NCBI GenBank assembly: GCA_045653425.1
Contig: JAZOLU010000034.1
Span: forward strand, 1-62,461
Direction: 5' to 3'
Source: RGIG3009 sp045653425
Lineage (GTDB): Bacteria > Bacillota > Clostridia > Oscillospirales > Acutalibacteraceae
DNA length: 62,461 nt
Part shown: piece after piece, positions 35,379-42,953 of the stretch
Position numbering within the stretch: position 1 is the stretch's first letter
How the letters are laid out: every line of letters starts with the position of its first letter
Position numbers and translations under genes: made by a program
The notes under the pieces: model-generated
Told to the model about the DNA's origin: nothing
The model's input: the letters and a program-made list of their open reading frames with translations, nothing else
Database searches by the model: none

Positions 35379-36104
35379 TTATTCGCCGGCGGAAAATTTA
35401 ACGGAGGCGGCGAATTTTTCCAAAAACGCTACCATATCTGCCGTCTCCTTCTTTTGAGCATCCGAAGCATTCTCCGGCAATGCCCGCACACCCCAATACA
35501 ACATCTTGGGCAAGGTGGCAAACCGTTCCTCGCTTGTGAGTTCTGCTCCCGTCCAATCCCAATAGGCGGCATCCTCACTCACGCCCTCGGCAGTTTCCGC
35601 CAAACGGTTCAGCGGCACAAAGAATTCGGATTCGTGCCCGTCAAACGCCGTGTGCAACGTTACGGTATAATACGACGGCACCACCGCCCATAACGACACG
35701 TCCCGCGCCATAATATGCCCCATCACCGCTTGCTGGTTGGTGGTAGCAAGCGGATTAGCCGCACCCGTCGCTACGTTCAAGCATTGGACTTCTACCCGCA
35801 CGACACCGTCGCCGTTGCGGTCCGTGCCGTAACTCGCTAACAATTCTTCCAACTGTCGGTCGGCCTGTATACTCACCTCTTGCCCCGTGACCATACAAAT
35901 CAAATAATCCGGTTTTTCTCGTGTGACGGTGTGCACGGTTAACCACGTCAAAATCAGTACTGCCAAGGTAATTAACAACACTTTCCACTTATGATGATAC
36001 CAAAAGTTTACCCACTTATCCCGCGGTGTTTGCGGAGTATCCGGTTCCGTTTGCCGCACCAACTCCTCCGGGTTTACCCCGCGCAGATGCCATTCCCGTG
36101 CCAT
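35379..36104 (-). CDS. Single-pass membrane protein with extracytoplasmic domain, unknown
   Basis: The 241-residue product has a cytoplasmic N-terminus (MAREWHLRGVNPEELVRQ), one membrane helix (VLLITLAVLILTWLTVHTV, about 41-59) and a soluble outer domain of about 180 residues. The outer domain contains DRNGDGVVRVEV, an EF-hand-like acidic run, but no full EF hand. No family recognised. GGGAG precedes the ATG. Confidence 0.65.
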   Translation of the reverse strand: MAREWHLRGVNPEELVRQTEPDTPQTPRDKWVNFWYHHKWKVLLITLAVLILTWLTVHTVTREKPDYLICMVTGQEVSIQADRQLEELLASYGTDRNGDGVVRVEVQCLNVATGAANPLATTNQQAVMGHIMARDVSLWAVVPSYYTVTLHTAFDGHESEFFVPLNRLAETAEGVSEDAAYWDWTGAELTSEERFATLPKMLYWGVRALPENASDAQKKETADMVAFLEKFAASVKFSAGE

Positions 36105-36156
36105 ACGCTCTCCCTTTCTTTTTCAATACACCATTGTTATGCCGCGTTTATAAAAA

Positions 36157-36183
36157 AACCGGCAAGGAACCCCTCGCCGGTTT
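36157..36183 (-). terminator. Intrinsic terminator after the sugar transferase
   Basis: AAACCGGCGAGG/CCTTGCCGGTTT with a four-base loop followed by a T run on the minus strand. Confidence 0.88.
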
Positions 36184-36195
36184 ACGGTGCTTATA

Positions 36196-36879
36196 TCAGC
36201 GCGCGCCTTCGTGCGTGAACACCAGTTTTACGGTTTGGAATACGCACTTCGCATCCATTACTAACGACTGGTTTTCAATATACTCCATATCGTATACCAC
36301 TTTTTCCTCCGGCCGCAGGTTGTACCCACCGTTTACCTGTGCCCAACCCGTGAGCCCCGGTGTTACCGCCAAACGGTTACGGAACCCGTGGATATACGTT
36401 TCAAATTCCTCATAAAAGCAGGGACGTTCCGGACGCGGACCGACCAAACTCATCTCCCCCACCAAAATGTTCCACAACTGCGGCAGTTCGTCCAGCCGTG
36501 TGTTGCGCAAAAACTTGCCCACACGGGTCACGCGCAGGTCGTTGCGCTCCGCCCACTGGGGACCGTTCTTTTCCGCGTCAATCACCATTGTACGGAACTT
36601 ACGAATAACAAACGGTTTGCCGTTTTTGCCCAACCGTTCTTGCGCGTAAATGGACGGGCCGGGCGAATCCAGCCTCACCCAAAGCGCAATCGCCGCCATA
36701 GGCAAAAGCAACACCGCGCCGGCAATTACCGCCAACACAATATCCAACAATCTTTTTATAAAACGGTACACCGGCCGCTTGGCGGGCGTAACTTCTTTAA
36801 CAATATACACGGCGTTCTCCTTCGGCTCGGCAGAAACAGTATCAACAACCGGCACATCCGACAACAACAACCCAGCCAT
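36196..36879 (-). CDS. Polyprenyl-phosphate sugar-1-phosphate transferase
   Basis: Initiating glycosyltransferase (bacterial sugar transferase family). It puts a sugar phosphate on undecaprenyl phosphate for polysaccharide or glycan assembly. The 227-residue product has one membrane helix (about 45-66, IVLAVIAGAVLLLP), then FVIRKFRTMVIDAE, RLDELPQLWNILVGEMSLVGPRP and VTPGLTGWAQVNG. The ATG at 36879 has AAAGGATG nine bases upstream; the frame continues to 36960 over the promoter. It is the last clearly chromosomal gene before the AT-rich zone; no other polysaccharide genes are next to it. Confidence 0.92.
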   Translation of the reverse strand: MAGLLLSDVPVVDTVSAEPKENAVYIVKEVTPAKRPVYRFIKRLLDIVLAVIAGAVLLLPMAAIALWVRLDSPGPSIYAQERLGKNGKPFVIRKFRTMVIDAEKNGPQWAERNDLRVTRVGKFLRNTRLDELPQLWNILVGEMSLVGPRPERPCFYEEFETYIHGFRNRLAVTPGLTGWAQVNGGYNLRPEEKVVYDMEYIENQSLVMDAKCVFQTVKLVFTHEGAR

Positions 36880-36939
36880 TTGAAACACATCCTTTATAGG
36901 TTTTCCGCAATATAGTCTGCCATTCAAAATACTGCCCAT

Positions 36940-36968
36940 AGTATACACGACTTTTGCCAAAATGTCCA
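36940..36968 (-). promoter_or_regulatory. SigA-type promoter for the sugar transferase gene
   Basis: TGGACA (36968-36963) and TATACT (36945-36940), spacer 17, on the minus strand. Confidence 0.6.
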
Positions 36969-37038
36969 GTCTTTCACATAAAAAAGCCGAAAATACAAGA
37001 AATAAGAAAATATTGTATTTCCGCCTCTCTTGCCGTTA

Positions 37039-37396
37039 CTACGTATCCAAAGGTACTCTGACAATGTCTTTTTTGCGCTTTGCGGCGTAATCGAGGGCGA
37101 TTTTTGTGCCGCTTTTGCGGTTAGTGGGGGCATATTTTTCGTCGTAATACACAACGCAAAAGCGGCTGTTATTTATCATTTCGTAGTTGCGTTCGACATA
37201 GGCGGCTCTGCCCGAATTGGTGATTTTTTCGGGATAGTACGTGTCCTCATAACTTTCCAGCAGGTAAGTTTTATAACTATCGCTGATATGCAGAAACTCC
37301 TCGCGTACATATACCCGCGTTATGTGCGGGTATTTTTCTTTCAGCTCCGTCACAATTTCATAACAAAGGTCGTTAAAGCGGCTCTTACTGCCAAAA
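37039..37396 (-). pseudogene. 5'-truncated copy of a SLOG-type gene
   Basis: The frame encodes FGSKSRFNDLCYEIV and continues to the normal C-terminus. It is clearly homologous to residues 45-160 of the intact gene at 38895-39383 (shared LLESYEDTYYPE, SGRAAYVERNYEMIN, KSGTKIALDYA). The first third, including the GHR motif, is missing. Upstream of FGSK the frame runs into the terminator hairpin of the ATPase gene and hits a stop. An internal ATG at 37353 is unlikely to give a functional fold. Confidence 0.8.
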
Positions 37397-37399
37397 TAA

Positions 37400-37435
37400 A
37401 CACCCCACGTCTGCTAAGCAGTAGACGTGGGGTGT
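37400..37435 (-). terminator. Terminator of the AAA ATPase gene, at the truncation point
   Basis: A long stem (CACCCCACGTCT...AGACGTGGGGTG) is followed by TTTATTTT on the minus strand. The remnant SLOG frame starts directly after it. Confidence 0.8.
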
Positions 37436-37488
37436 TGCCATCATAAATTAAACTACCTATCCTTCGGTCCAACTATAACTCAGTATTC

Positions 37489-38787
37489 TCACATATCCAT
37501 TGCATTCTCATCAAGCAGGAATTGTTCTATGCCGATGTAGAGGATGCCGTCGTCATCGTGCCAGGGGATAATATTATCTTTAACTACTACAATCTTCTTA
37601 AAGGAATCTCCGACACGTTTTAAGGAACGGATCTCTTGCTCGCGCTTTTCCTCGTCTGCGACGGTTAGGGCCGACTGGATATAATATTTTTTGCTACCCT
37701 TATTCGCTACAAAGTCGATTTCAAGCTGGGTGCGTTTGCTTTTCTTTTCTGCGTCTTTATAGCAGTACTCGACCACGCCGACGTCCACACTGAAATCACG
37801 GCCGCAAAGCTCGTTATAGATAATGTTTTCCATAATGTGATTTTCTTCTTGCTGACGGAAATTCAGTCTCGCATTACGAAGTCCCACGTCGCTGAAATAA
37901 TATTTAAGCGGTGAGCCGATATATTTTCTTCCTTTAACGTCATAGCGTTCGGCTTTGTAGAGCAGGAACGCATCAATAAAATAGTCAAGATATCTGTTAA
38001 CGGTAGGTGCACCGATATTCATTTGCTTTGCACTCTTAAAGGTATTGGTAATCTTGTTCGCATTAGTAAGCGAGCCAACCGAAGATGAGACTATGTTCAG
38101 AATATCATCAAGCACCGATTTTTCGTACACAAGCTTGTTTCTATCCATAATGTCGCTGATATAGATTGCATCGAACAGAGATTGCAAGTACTTCGCTTTT
38201 TCTTCGTGGTTCTTTTTAGTCATTACCAAAGGAAGACCGCCGTAGGTATAATACTCCTGCCAAGCGTTGCGCTTTTCGCCCTCAAACGCATTATAAAACT
38301 CCGTAAAGGAAAGCGGATTAACTCTGATTTCATCGCCACGTCCACGGAACTCGGTGAGGATATCCGAAGAGAGCATTTTCGAGTTACTGCCGGTTACATA
38401 CACGTCAATATTGTCGTGCTTCATAAGGCCAAGCACAACATCGACAAAACCGATTTTATCTTCAACACCTTCGATGTACGGATTCTGAATGGTAACAACC
38501 TTTTGAATCTCATCAAGGAAGACGTAATAAGTCTTGCTTTCATCCTTAGTCATGCTACGAATATGCTTGCCGAGCTCAAGGGGATTACGGTATTGAATGT
38601 TCTCGTCATCATCAAGAGCAAGGCAGATAATACATTCGTCATCTACTCCGATTGACTTCAAATAATCCTTATATATATTGAACAGCAAATAAGATTTACC
38701 ACATCTTCTGATACCGGTAATAACCTTAACTAAGCCGTTCTCTTTTTTGCTGATTAATTTTTCGAGATACTTTTTTCTTTCAATCAT
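37489..38787 (-). CDS. AAA-family ATPase with DUF4143 (COG1373)
   Basis: The 432-residue product has Walker A GIRRCGKS (25-32), Walker B VFLDEIQ (89-95) and an arginine-rich sensor region (SDILTEFRGRGDEIRV). The C-terminal DUF4143 part includes LEIDFVANKGSKKYYIQ, a PD-(D/E)xK-like pattern. Members are widespread in gut Firmicutes and Bacteroidetes, with no agreed role. GAGGT lies seven bases before the ATG. It is flanked by two related SLOG genes and has its own promoter and terminator, as a self-contained insertion would. Confidence 0.88.
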   Translation of the reverse strand: MIERKKYLEKLISKKENGLVKVITGIRRCGKSYLLFNIYKDYLKSIGVDDECIICLALDDDENIQYRNPLELGKHIRSMTKDESKTYYVFLDEIQKVVTIQNPYIEGVEDKIGFVDVVLGLMKHDNIDVYVTGSNSKMLSSDILTEFRGRGDEIRVNPLSFTEFYNAFEGEKRNAWQEYYTYGGLPLVMTKKNHEEKAKYLQSLFDAIYISDIMDRNKLVYEKSVLDDILNIVSSSVGSLTNANKITNTFKSAKQMNIGAPTVNRYLDYFIDAFLLYKAERYDVKGRKYIGSPLKYYFSDVGLRNARLNFRQQEENHIMENIIYNELCGRDFSVDVGVVEYCYKDAEKKSKRTQLEIDFVANKGSKKYYIQSALTVADEEKREQEIRSLKRVGDSFKKIVVVKDNIIPWHDDDGILYIGIEQFLLDENAMDM

Positions 38788-38798
38788 AACGCATACCT

Positions 38799-38894
38799 CA
38801 TCGAATAATTTTGCGTATTTACGCATTTTTACGCTCTTATTATAGCATATCCCTATGTGCAAGTCAATATTACATCGAATAATTTTGCGTATTT
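38799..38894 (-). repeat. 22-bp direct repeat around the ATPase promoter
   Basis: The same 22 bases (starting CATCGAATAATTTTGCGTAT on the plus strand) occur at 38799-38820 and 38873-38894, 74 bases apart. One lies in the 5' leader, the other upstream of the -35. Between them on the minus strand are TTGACT (38867-38862) and a perfect TATAAT (38844-38839) with a 17-base spacer. The repeats could be operators or the ends of an inserted segment. Confidence 0.75.
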
Positions 38895-39383
38895 CTACAT
38901 ATTTATTTCTTCCATTGGCAATATGATAATATGCTTCTGTTTTTTGATGGCATAGTCAAGTGCGATCTTGGTGCCGCTTTTACGGGTAGATGGGGCATTT
39001 GGTTCGTCGTAGTAGACAATACAATATTGGCTTCTGTTAATCATTTCGTAGTTGCGTTCCACATAAGCGGCTCGGCCAGAGCCGATGATATGTTCAGGAT
39101 AATATGTATCCTCGTAGCTTTCAAGCAGATAATTTTTATAGTGCTCACTGATATATGGATATTCCGCCCGTACATAGACTCGCTTTATGTGCGGGTATTT
39201 TTCTTTAATTTTCGTCACGAGTTCAAGACACAGGCAATTAAAGCGGCTCTTACTCCCGAAAAGAAAGGTATCAACATTTTCGTCCACAATTAGCTTTTCG
39301 ATAATTTCATTAAGTTTCGATTTTAATTCTTCGGTTTCGTTTATCGTTCTGTGACCGAAAAAACAGCAGGTACTTGATTTCAT
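38895..39383 (-). CDS. SLOG-superfamily (DUF1273-like) protein
   Basis: The 162-residue product begins MKSSTCCFFGHRTINETEEL. It then shows FGSKSRFN, YPHIKRVYVRAE, GSGRAAYVERNYEMI and KSGTKIALDYA. The GHR start and the Rossmann-like layout fit SLOG-type nucleotide or nucleotide-derivative sensors (YpsA/DprA-like), often found in mobile elements. GGAGAG precedes the ATG at 39383. The function is not known; homology to the truncated copy at 37039-37396 is plain. Confidence 0.75.
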   Translation of the reverse strand: MKSSTCCFFGHRTINETEELKSKLNEIIEKLIVDENVDTFLFGSKSRFNCLCLELVTKIKEKYPHIKRVYVRAEYPYISEHYKNYLLESYEDTYYPEHIIGSGRAAYVERNYEMINRSQYCIVYYDEPNAPSTRKSGTKIALDYAIKKQKHIIILPMEEINM

Positions 39384-39490
39384 AATCTTCTCTCCAAAAT
39401 ATAATGGATATACCATATATCTATTTCTAACATTGTAACACATAATACATCTAAAATAAATATACAATATATTTATTATGAGGTGAATTT

Positions 39491-39691
39491 ATGTCTATAA
39501 AGAGTGTATCGATTAGAATTGAAGAAGAAATGTTGAATAAGATTGCGTATATCGCTGATTATGAGGGAAGAAGCGTAAATAGTCAGGTTCTCGTTTTAAT
39601 AAGAGAGAACATTAAAGCGTTTGAGGATGCCAATGGCACTATTAATGGAAATATTACTCCCGAATCAAATGTAAAGCCAACCCGTAAGTAA
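39491..39691 (+). CDS. Ribbon-helix-helix DNA-binding protein
   Basis: The 66-residue product starts MSIKSVSIRIEEEMLNKIAY, a beta strand plus helix. GRSVNSQVLVLIRENIKAFE follows as the second helix, the pattern of Arc/CopG repressors. It is divergent from the SLOG gene, 107 bases away, and may regulate it or itself. GAGGTG precedes the ATG; a terminator follows. Confidence 0.78.
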   Translation: MSIKSVSIRIEEEMLNKIAYIADYEGRSVNSQVLVLIRENIKAFEDANGTINGNITPESNVKPTRK

Positions 39692-39693
39692 GA

Positions 39694-39726
39694 AAAAACA
39701 CTCTGCCGCAACAGCAGAGTGTTTTT
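39694..39726 (+). terminator. Intrinsic terminator after the RHH gene
   Basis: ACACTCTGC/GCAGAGTGT with a seven-base loop followed by TTTT on the plus strand. Confidence 0.85.
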
Positions 39727-39740
39727 CGTTACAAAAAATC

Positions 39741-39776
39741 AAGCCATTTACACTCGGTCTCAAGTGTAAATGGCTT
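39741..39776. repeat. 14-bp perfect inverted repeat
   Basis: AAGCCATTTACACT and AGTGTAAATGGCTT enclose eight bases. There is no good T run, so it may be a binding site near the old attachment site rather than a terminator. The rest of 39727-39987 holds only this and the lysS remnant. Confidence 0.55.
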
Positions 39777-39794
39777 ATACTTTTGATTTTTATA

Positions 39795-39887
39795 TTAGTC
39801 CAACGGCTTCATTGTGGAGAGTAGGATAACTCGGTAAATGGTATCGGAGTTTGTGACGAGCATTACGACTCTGTCAACACCAATTCC
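39795..39887 (-). pseudogene. Remnant of the lysS 3' end (attachment-site copy A)
   Basis: Thirty codons encode GIGVDRVVMLVTNSDT followed by IYRVILLSTMKPLD and a stop. This matches the C-terminus of class II lysyl-tRNA synthetases (typically GIGIDRLVMLLT...PTMKPLD). An in-frame stop lies a few codons upstream, so no gene remains. The last 19 bases recur with two changes at 40999-41017. I read it as a decayed copy of the target-gene end left by an integration event. Confidence 0.75.
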
Positions 39888-39987
39888 ATTTTGGCTTTAC
39901 CAATCTGGTTTATAGCAATATCGTTAAATCTCCTGCCAAACAATAAAATCCGGGAAAGCAACCAAATTGAAAACGGTTAAAAACAAC

Positions 39988-40905
39988 TTATTTCATCGCC
40001 ATATATTCTTCTATTTCATCACCTATTCCAACTTCAAAAGGTACAGGGGCATACCCAAAATCATTTGCAGCATCCTCAAACGAATATACTCTGGGCTCGC
40101 AAAGTCTTTGCACTTTTTCTCTATAATCGAACTTTCCAAAAGAAAGGCAGAAAACAACCCATGCTCCAAAATACGCGATAAAAAACGGACAATTTATAAA
40201 TTTTACCTTCTTGCCCAAATGCTTTCCCATCAACAAAAACATTTCGCGCAGCTGTATAGGGGCTCCTCCTGAAAGTATGTAATCCTTATTGTTGGTTTTT
40301 TGTTCGTTCATCAAGATATCATAATAAGCTTTTGATAAATCTTTGTAATGTACCGGTTGTAATTCGTACCTGGCATGGTTAACCACCGGCATAATAGGTA
40401 AGGTATCCACCATTTTTATAAATTTAACAACATTATTATCATAAACGTTGCCATAAATCATCGTTGGCCTACAAATCGTAAGAAGTATACCGTTTTCTTT
40501 GCAAATTTCATAAACTTTCTCATCTATATTCCGATACTCTTCACCCGCGACTTTATATTTAGAATAAATGCCCGTGGTATGAACTAATATTAATCTGCGA
40601 ACCTTGCACTTGGCAGCAACATTAACCAATTTTAACGAACAATGGATTCCCGCTATGTTAACCAAGGTGTCAACGTTTTTTAAAAAAGGCTCTAATAAAT
40701 CGGATTCTTCAATATCACCGGCAAAAAATTCAGATTGCGGAATTAAATCCCTCAGTTCATCTACGTTAGCTGTCGGCCTTGTAAAAAGTCGAATGCCATC
40801 AGGAAACATTTCTTTTACAGCACTCATATTTTCCGATAGGATTTTTACAAAATGTCCTCCGGATTTTTGCCCGTTGGCACCTGTAATTGCAAGAATTTTC
40901 GCCAT
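39988..40905 (-). CDS. NAD(P)-binding SDR/NmrA-like protein
   Basis: The 305-residue product has an N-terminal Rossmann fold (AKILAITGANGQKSGGHF), then VDTLVNIAGIHCSLK and ICRPTMIYGNVYDN, as in extended SDR epimerase/dehydratase proteins. The usual catalytic YxxxK is represented at best by YSKYK (in TTGIYSKYKVAGEEY). A late hydrophobic segment (FFIAYFGAWVVFCLSF) suggests membrane contact. It is the only gene between the two lysS-end repeats. Confidence 0.8.
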   Translation of the reverse strand: MAKILAITGANGQKSGGHFVKILSENMSAVKEMFPDGIRLFTRPTANVDELRDLIPQSEFFAGDIEESDLLEPFLKNVDTLVNIAGIHCSLKLVNVAAKCKVRRLILVHTTGIYSKYKVAGEEYRNIDEKVYEICKENGILLTICRPTMIYGNVYDNNVVKFIKMVDTLPIMPVVNHARYELQPVHYKDLSKAYYDILMNEQKTNNKDYILSGGAPIQLREMFLLMGKHLGKKVKFINCPFFIAYFGAWVVFCLSFGKFDYREKVQRLCEPRVYSFEDAANDFGYAPVPFEVGIGDEIEEYMAMK

Positions 40906-40994
40906 GTTTTAGCACTCCCTCTCATAAATTGCCTCAATTTTAATAAAGCTCTAACCTATTCAAGATTAAAGCTTTATCGTGGCGGTATATAATT

Positions 40995-41021
40995 TTAATC
41001 CAACGGTTTCATTGTGGGGAC
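40995..41021 (-). mobile_element. Putative attachment site (copy B of the lysS 3' end)
   Basis: The minus strand encodes VPTMKPLD and a stop, the C-terminus of lysyl-tRNA synthetase. The core 40999-41017 matches 39799-39817 at 17 of 19 positions. It lies about 150 bases from the 3' end of a tyrosine integrase gene, the expected place for an att site of an element that integrates at the end of lysS. Confidence 0.7.
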
Positions 41022-41140
41022 CTCTGCCCCTGAAATTATAAAACCTTACCTAAGTGTACAAAACTCCAATGGTTTGGGGCCGTCTTTGTAAGCCATTTTT
41101 ATAGCACAGAATATAACCCTTTGTATCTGTGCGGCATTTT

Positions 41141-41170
41141 GGCGTAGTGACTGGCGTACCATTGGCGTAG
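41141..41170. repeat. Three phased GGCGTA direct repeats near the element end
   Basis: GGCGTA occurs at 41141, 41153 and 41164, each preceded by TT or CT, at 11-12-base spacing, between the att copy and the integrase stop. Helically phased repeats like this are typical integrase arm-type or excisionase binding sites. Confidence 0.5.
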
Positions 41171-41174
41171 TAGA

Positions 41175-42419
41175 TTAAATTTGCTTGTCCTTAAAGAATT
41201 CGCCCAAGCTTGTAAACTCTTTCTTTTTCAGTTCGTTGGTCACGTCGCAATAAATATCCATCGTTGTACTAATATCGGCATGACCTAAAACATCCTGTAT
41301 CACCTTTATATTGATACCCGACTCACACAAGCGAGTAGCAAAGGTGTGTCTCAAGCTGTGGCAACTAAAGGGCGGCAACAGAACGGGATCTTTTTCTCCT
41401 TTGAGGAACACTTCATCATTACAATCACGGATGATTCTTCGAATGGCTTTGTTGAGTGTTCCCTGATGCTGAACATCACCATAGCGATTTATAAAGATAA
41501 AATCTGTATAGCAATCAACAATCGCTTTGCACTTAACCCCGGCATCCTCTTGGTTTTGCTTTTCAAGCAGGAACGCTTCTTTTACATCATCCATCATCGG
41601 TACGGTTCGTTCACCGGCTTTGGTCTTAGGTGTGTTTATGCTAAAAGAACAGCCGTTGCCGTCACCGTGATTGTAGTATACCAAGGTGTGATTGACGTGG
41701 ATAAGTCCTTCGTCCAAATCAATGTCGCACCACCGCAATCCTATCAATTCACCGACACGCAACCCCGTGCTAAGCATAATAGCGAACACAGGATACCAAT
41801 GCCGATACACTGGATGATTTTTAAGGAAGTTAATGAACAACTGTTGTTCAGGGATAGTAAGAGCCTTTCGCTTTTCTACTTGAAAATTGTGGGACTGTTT
41901 CAGTTCCTTCAGCATGTTATCGGTGGGATTAAGGCGTATGTACCCATCATCCACCGCCAAGTTAAATACTTGATGCAGAACCGTATGCACATTGTCAATG
42001 GTTGCTATAGTCAAAATTCGTTCGTCTGCAAGGCGGTTATAAAACCTTTTTACATCGGATTTTCTGACATTCGCAATCCGAAGTTTGCCGAATGTGGGGC
42101 GCACAAACATATTGTACATATACTTGTAGTTCTGAAAGGTGTTATGCTTTAAACCACGTTTCAGATCACACCATAAGTCAAATACATCGTTAACCGTTAT
42201 CAAGCGAATCTCTGTTTTAATGCCGTCCCTTTTATCAAGGATAATTTGTTCTTCTTTTTCACGAAGTTCCTCAAGGGTACTTGCATATATCGAGTGGCGC
42301 TTACCATCGGGAGTGCTCCAACGGTAATCATAAATTCCGTCTGCTCTTTGGGATTCGCCCTTGCGGAGTGTAACCCGATCCTTATCTAATCTTCTACCTT
42401 TACCTTTCTTTGCAGTCAT
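41175..42419 (-). CDS. int: Tyrosine-type integrase (Tn916 Int-like)
   Basis: The 414-residue product has an N-terminal arm-binding part, a core-binding domain (about 75-170) and a catalytic domain. Catalytic residues seen: R221 (STGLRVGEL), H354 and R357 (HSLRHTF), H380 (LGHADIS) and nucleophile Y390 (MDIYCDVT). Its 3' end faces the attachment site, and an excisionase gene lies just upstream, as in Tn916-type modules. Confidence 0.95.
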   Translation of the reverse strand: MTAKKGKGRRLDKDRVTLRKGESQRADGIYDYRWSTPDGKRHSIYASTLEELREKEEQIILDKRDGIKTEIRLITVNDVFDLWCDLKRGLKHNTFQNYKYMYNMFVRPTFGKLRIANVRKSDVKRFYNRLADERILTIATIDNVHTVLHQVFNLAVDDGYIRLNPTDNMLKELKQSHNFQVEKRKALTIPEQQLFINFLKNHPVYRHWYPVFAIMLSTGLRVGELIGLRWCDIDLDEGLIHVNHTLVYYNHGDGNGCSFSINTPKTKAGERTVPMMDDVKEAFLLEKQNQEDAGVKCKAIVDCYTDFIFINRYGDVQHQGTLNKAIRRIIRDCNDEVFLKGEKDPVLLPPFSCHSLRHTFATRLCESGINIKVIQDVLGHADISTTMDIYCDVTNELKKKEFTSLGEFFKDKQI

Positions 42420-42545
42420 ATTTATCTAGCTCCTTTCAATACCTGTCAGCATTGAAAAGCACTATGATAGTATTTATATTATAACATAAATCTGTTGTCT
42501 TTACAAGTACTCTTTCGGAGCTGACAGGCCTGTAAAGAAAGTTAT

Positions 42546-42740
42546 TTAAATGGAATAATTCTTTTCTATATATTCATCCAATTTTCTACGCTTGATCAGC
42601 CGCTTTGTGCCGTTGAACAGCACGAAAGTACAATCAACCTTATCGGACAGTTTTCTGAGTTTGTTAATACCAATGCCCGAATAGGCTGCGGCCTCTGTCA
42701 GCGTTAAAGTGGTTTTCTCCCAAATTGGAACCTCTTTCAT
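42546..42740 (-). CDS. xis: Excisionase (Tn916 Xis-like)
   Basis: The 64-residue product (MKEVPIWEKTTLTLTEAAAY, then IGINKLRKLSD and a basic tail IKRRKLDEYIEKN) has the winged-helix pattern of small MerR/excisionase proteins. It is next to the integrase and in the same direction. It should bend the element ends and favour excision. Confidence 0.9.
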   Translation of the reverse strand: MKEVPIWEKTTLTLTEAAAYSGIGINKLRKLSDKVDCTFVLFNGTKRLIKRRKLDEYIEKNYSI

Positions 42741-42953
42741 TGGCGATACCTCCTATATTATTTGCCTCCATTTCCGCCGGAGGCTAGCCTTGAAACATAT
42801 AACATATAACTTCTCCTTACAAGCGGTGGCAGGGTTGTCACCGCCATTACATTCTTCCTATTCTAATTGTCCCTGTATATCAATCCCGCACATTTTCGTC
42901 AGCAGGATATTGTAGTCAATTTTAATTCTTCCTTCATTATTTTAATTAATAAA

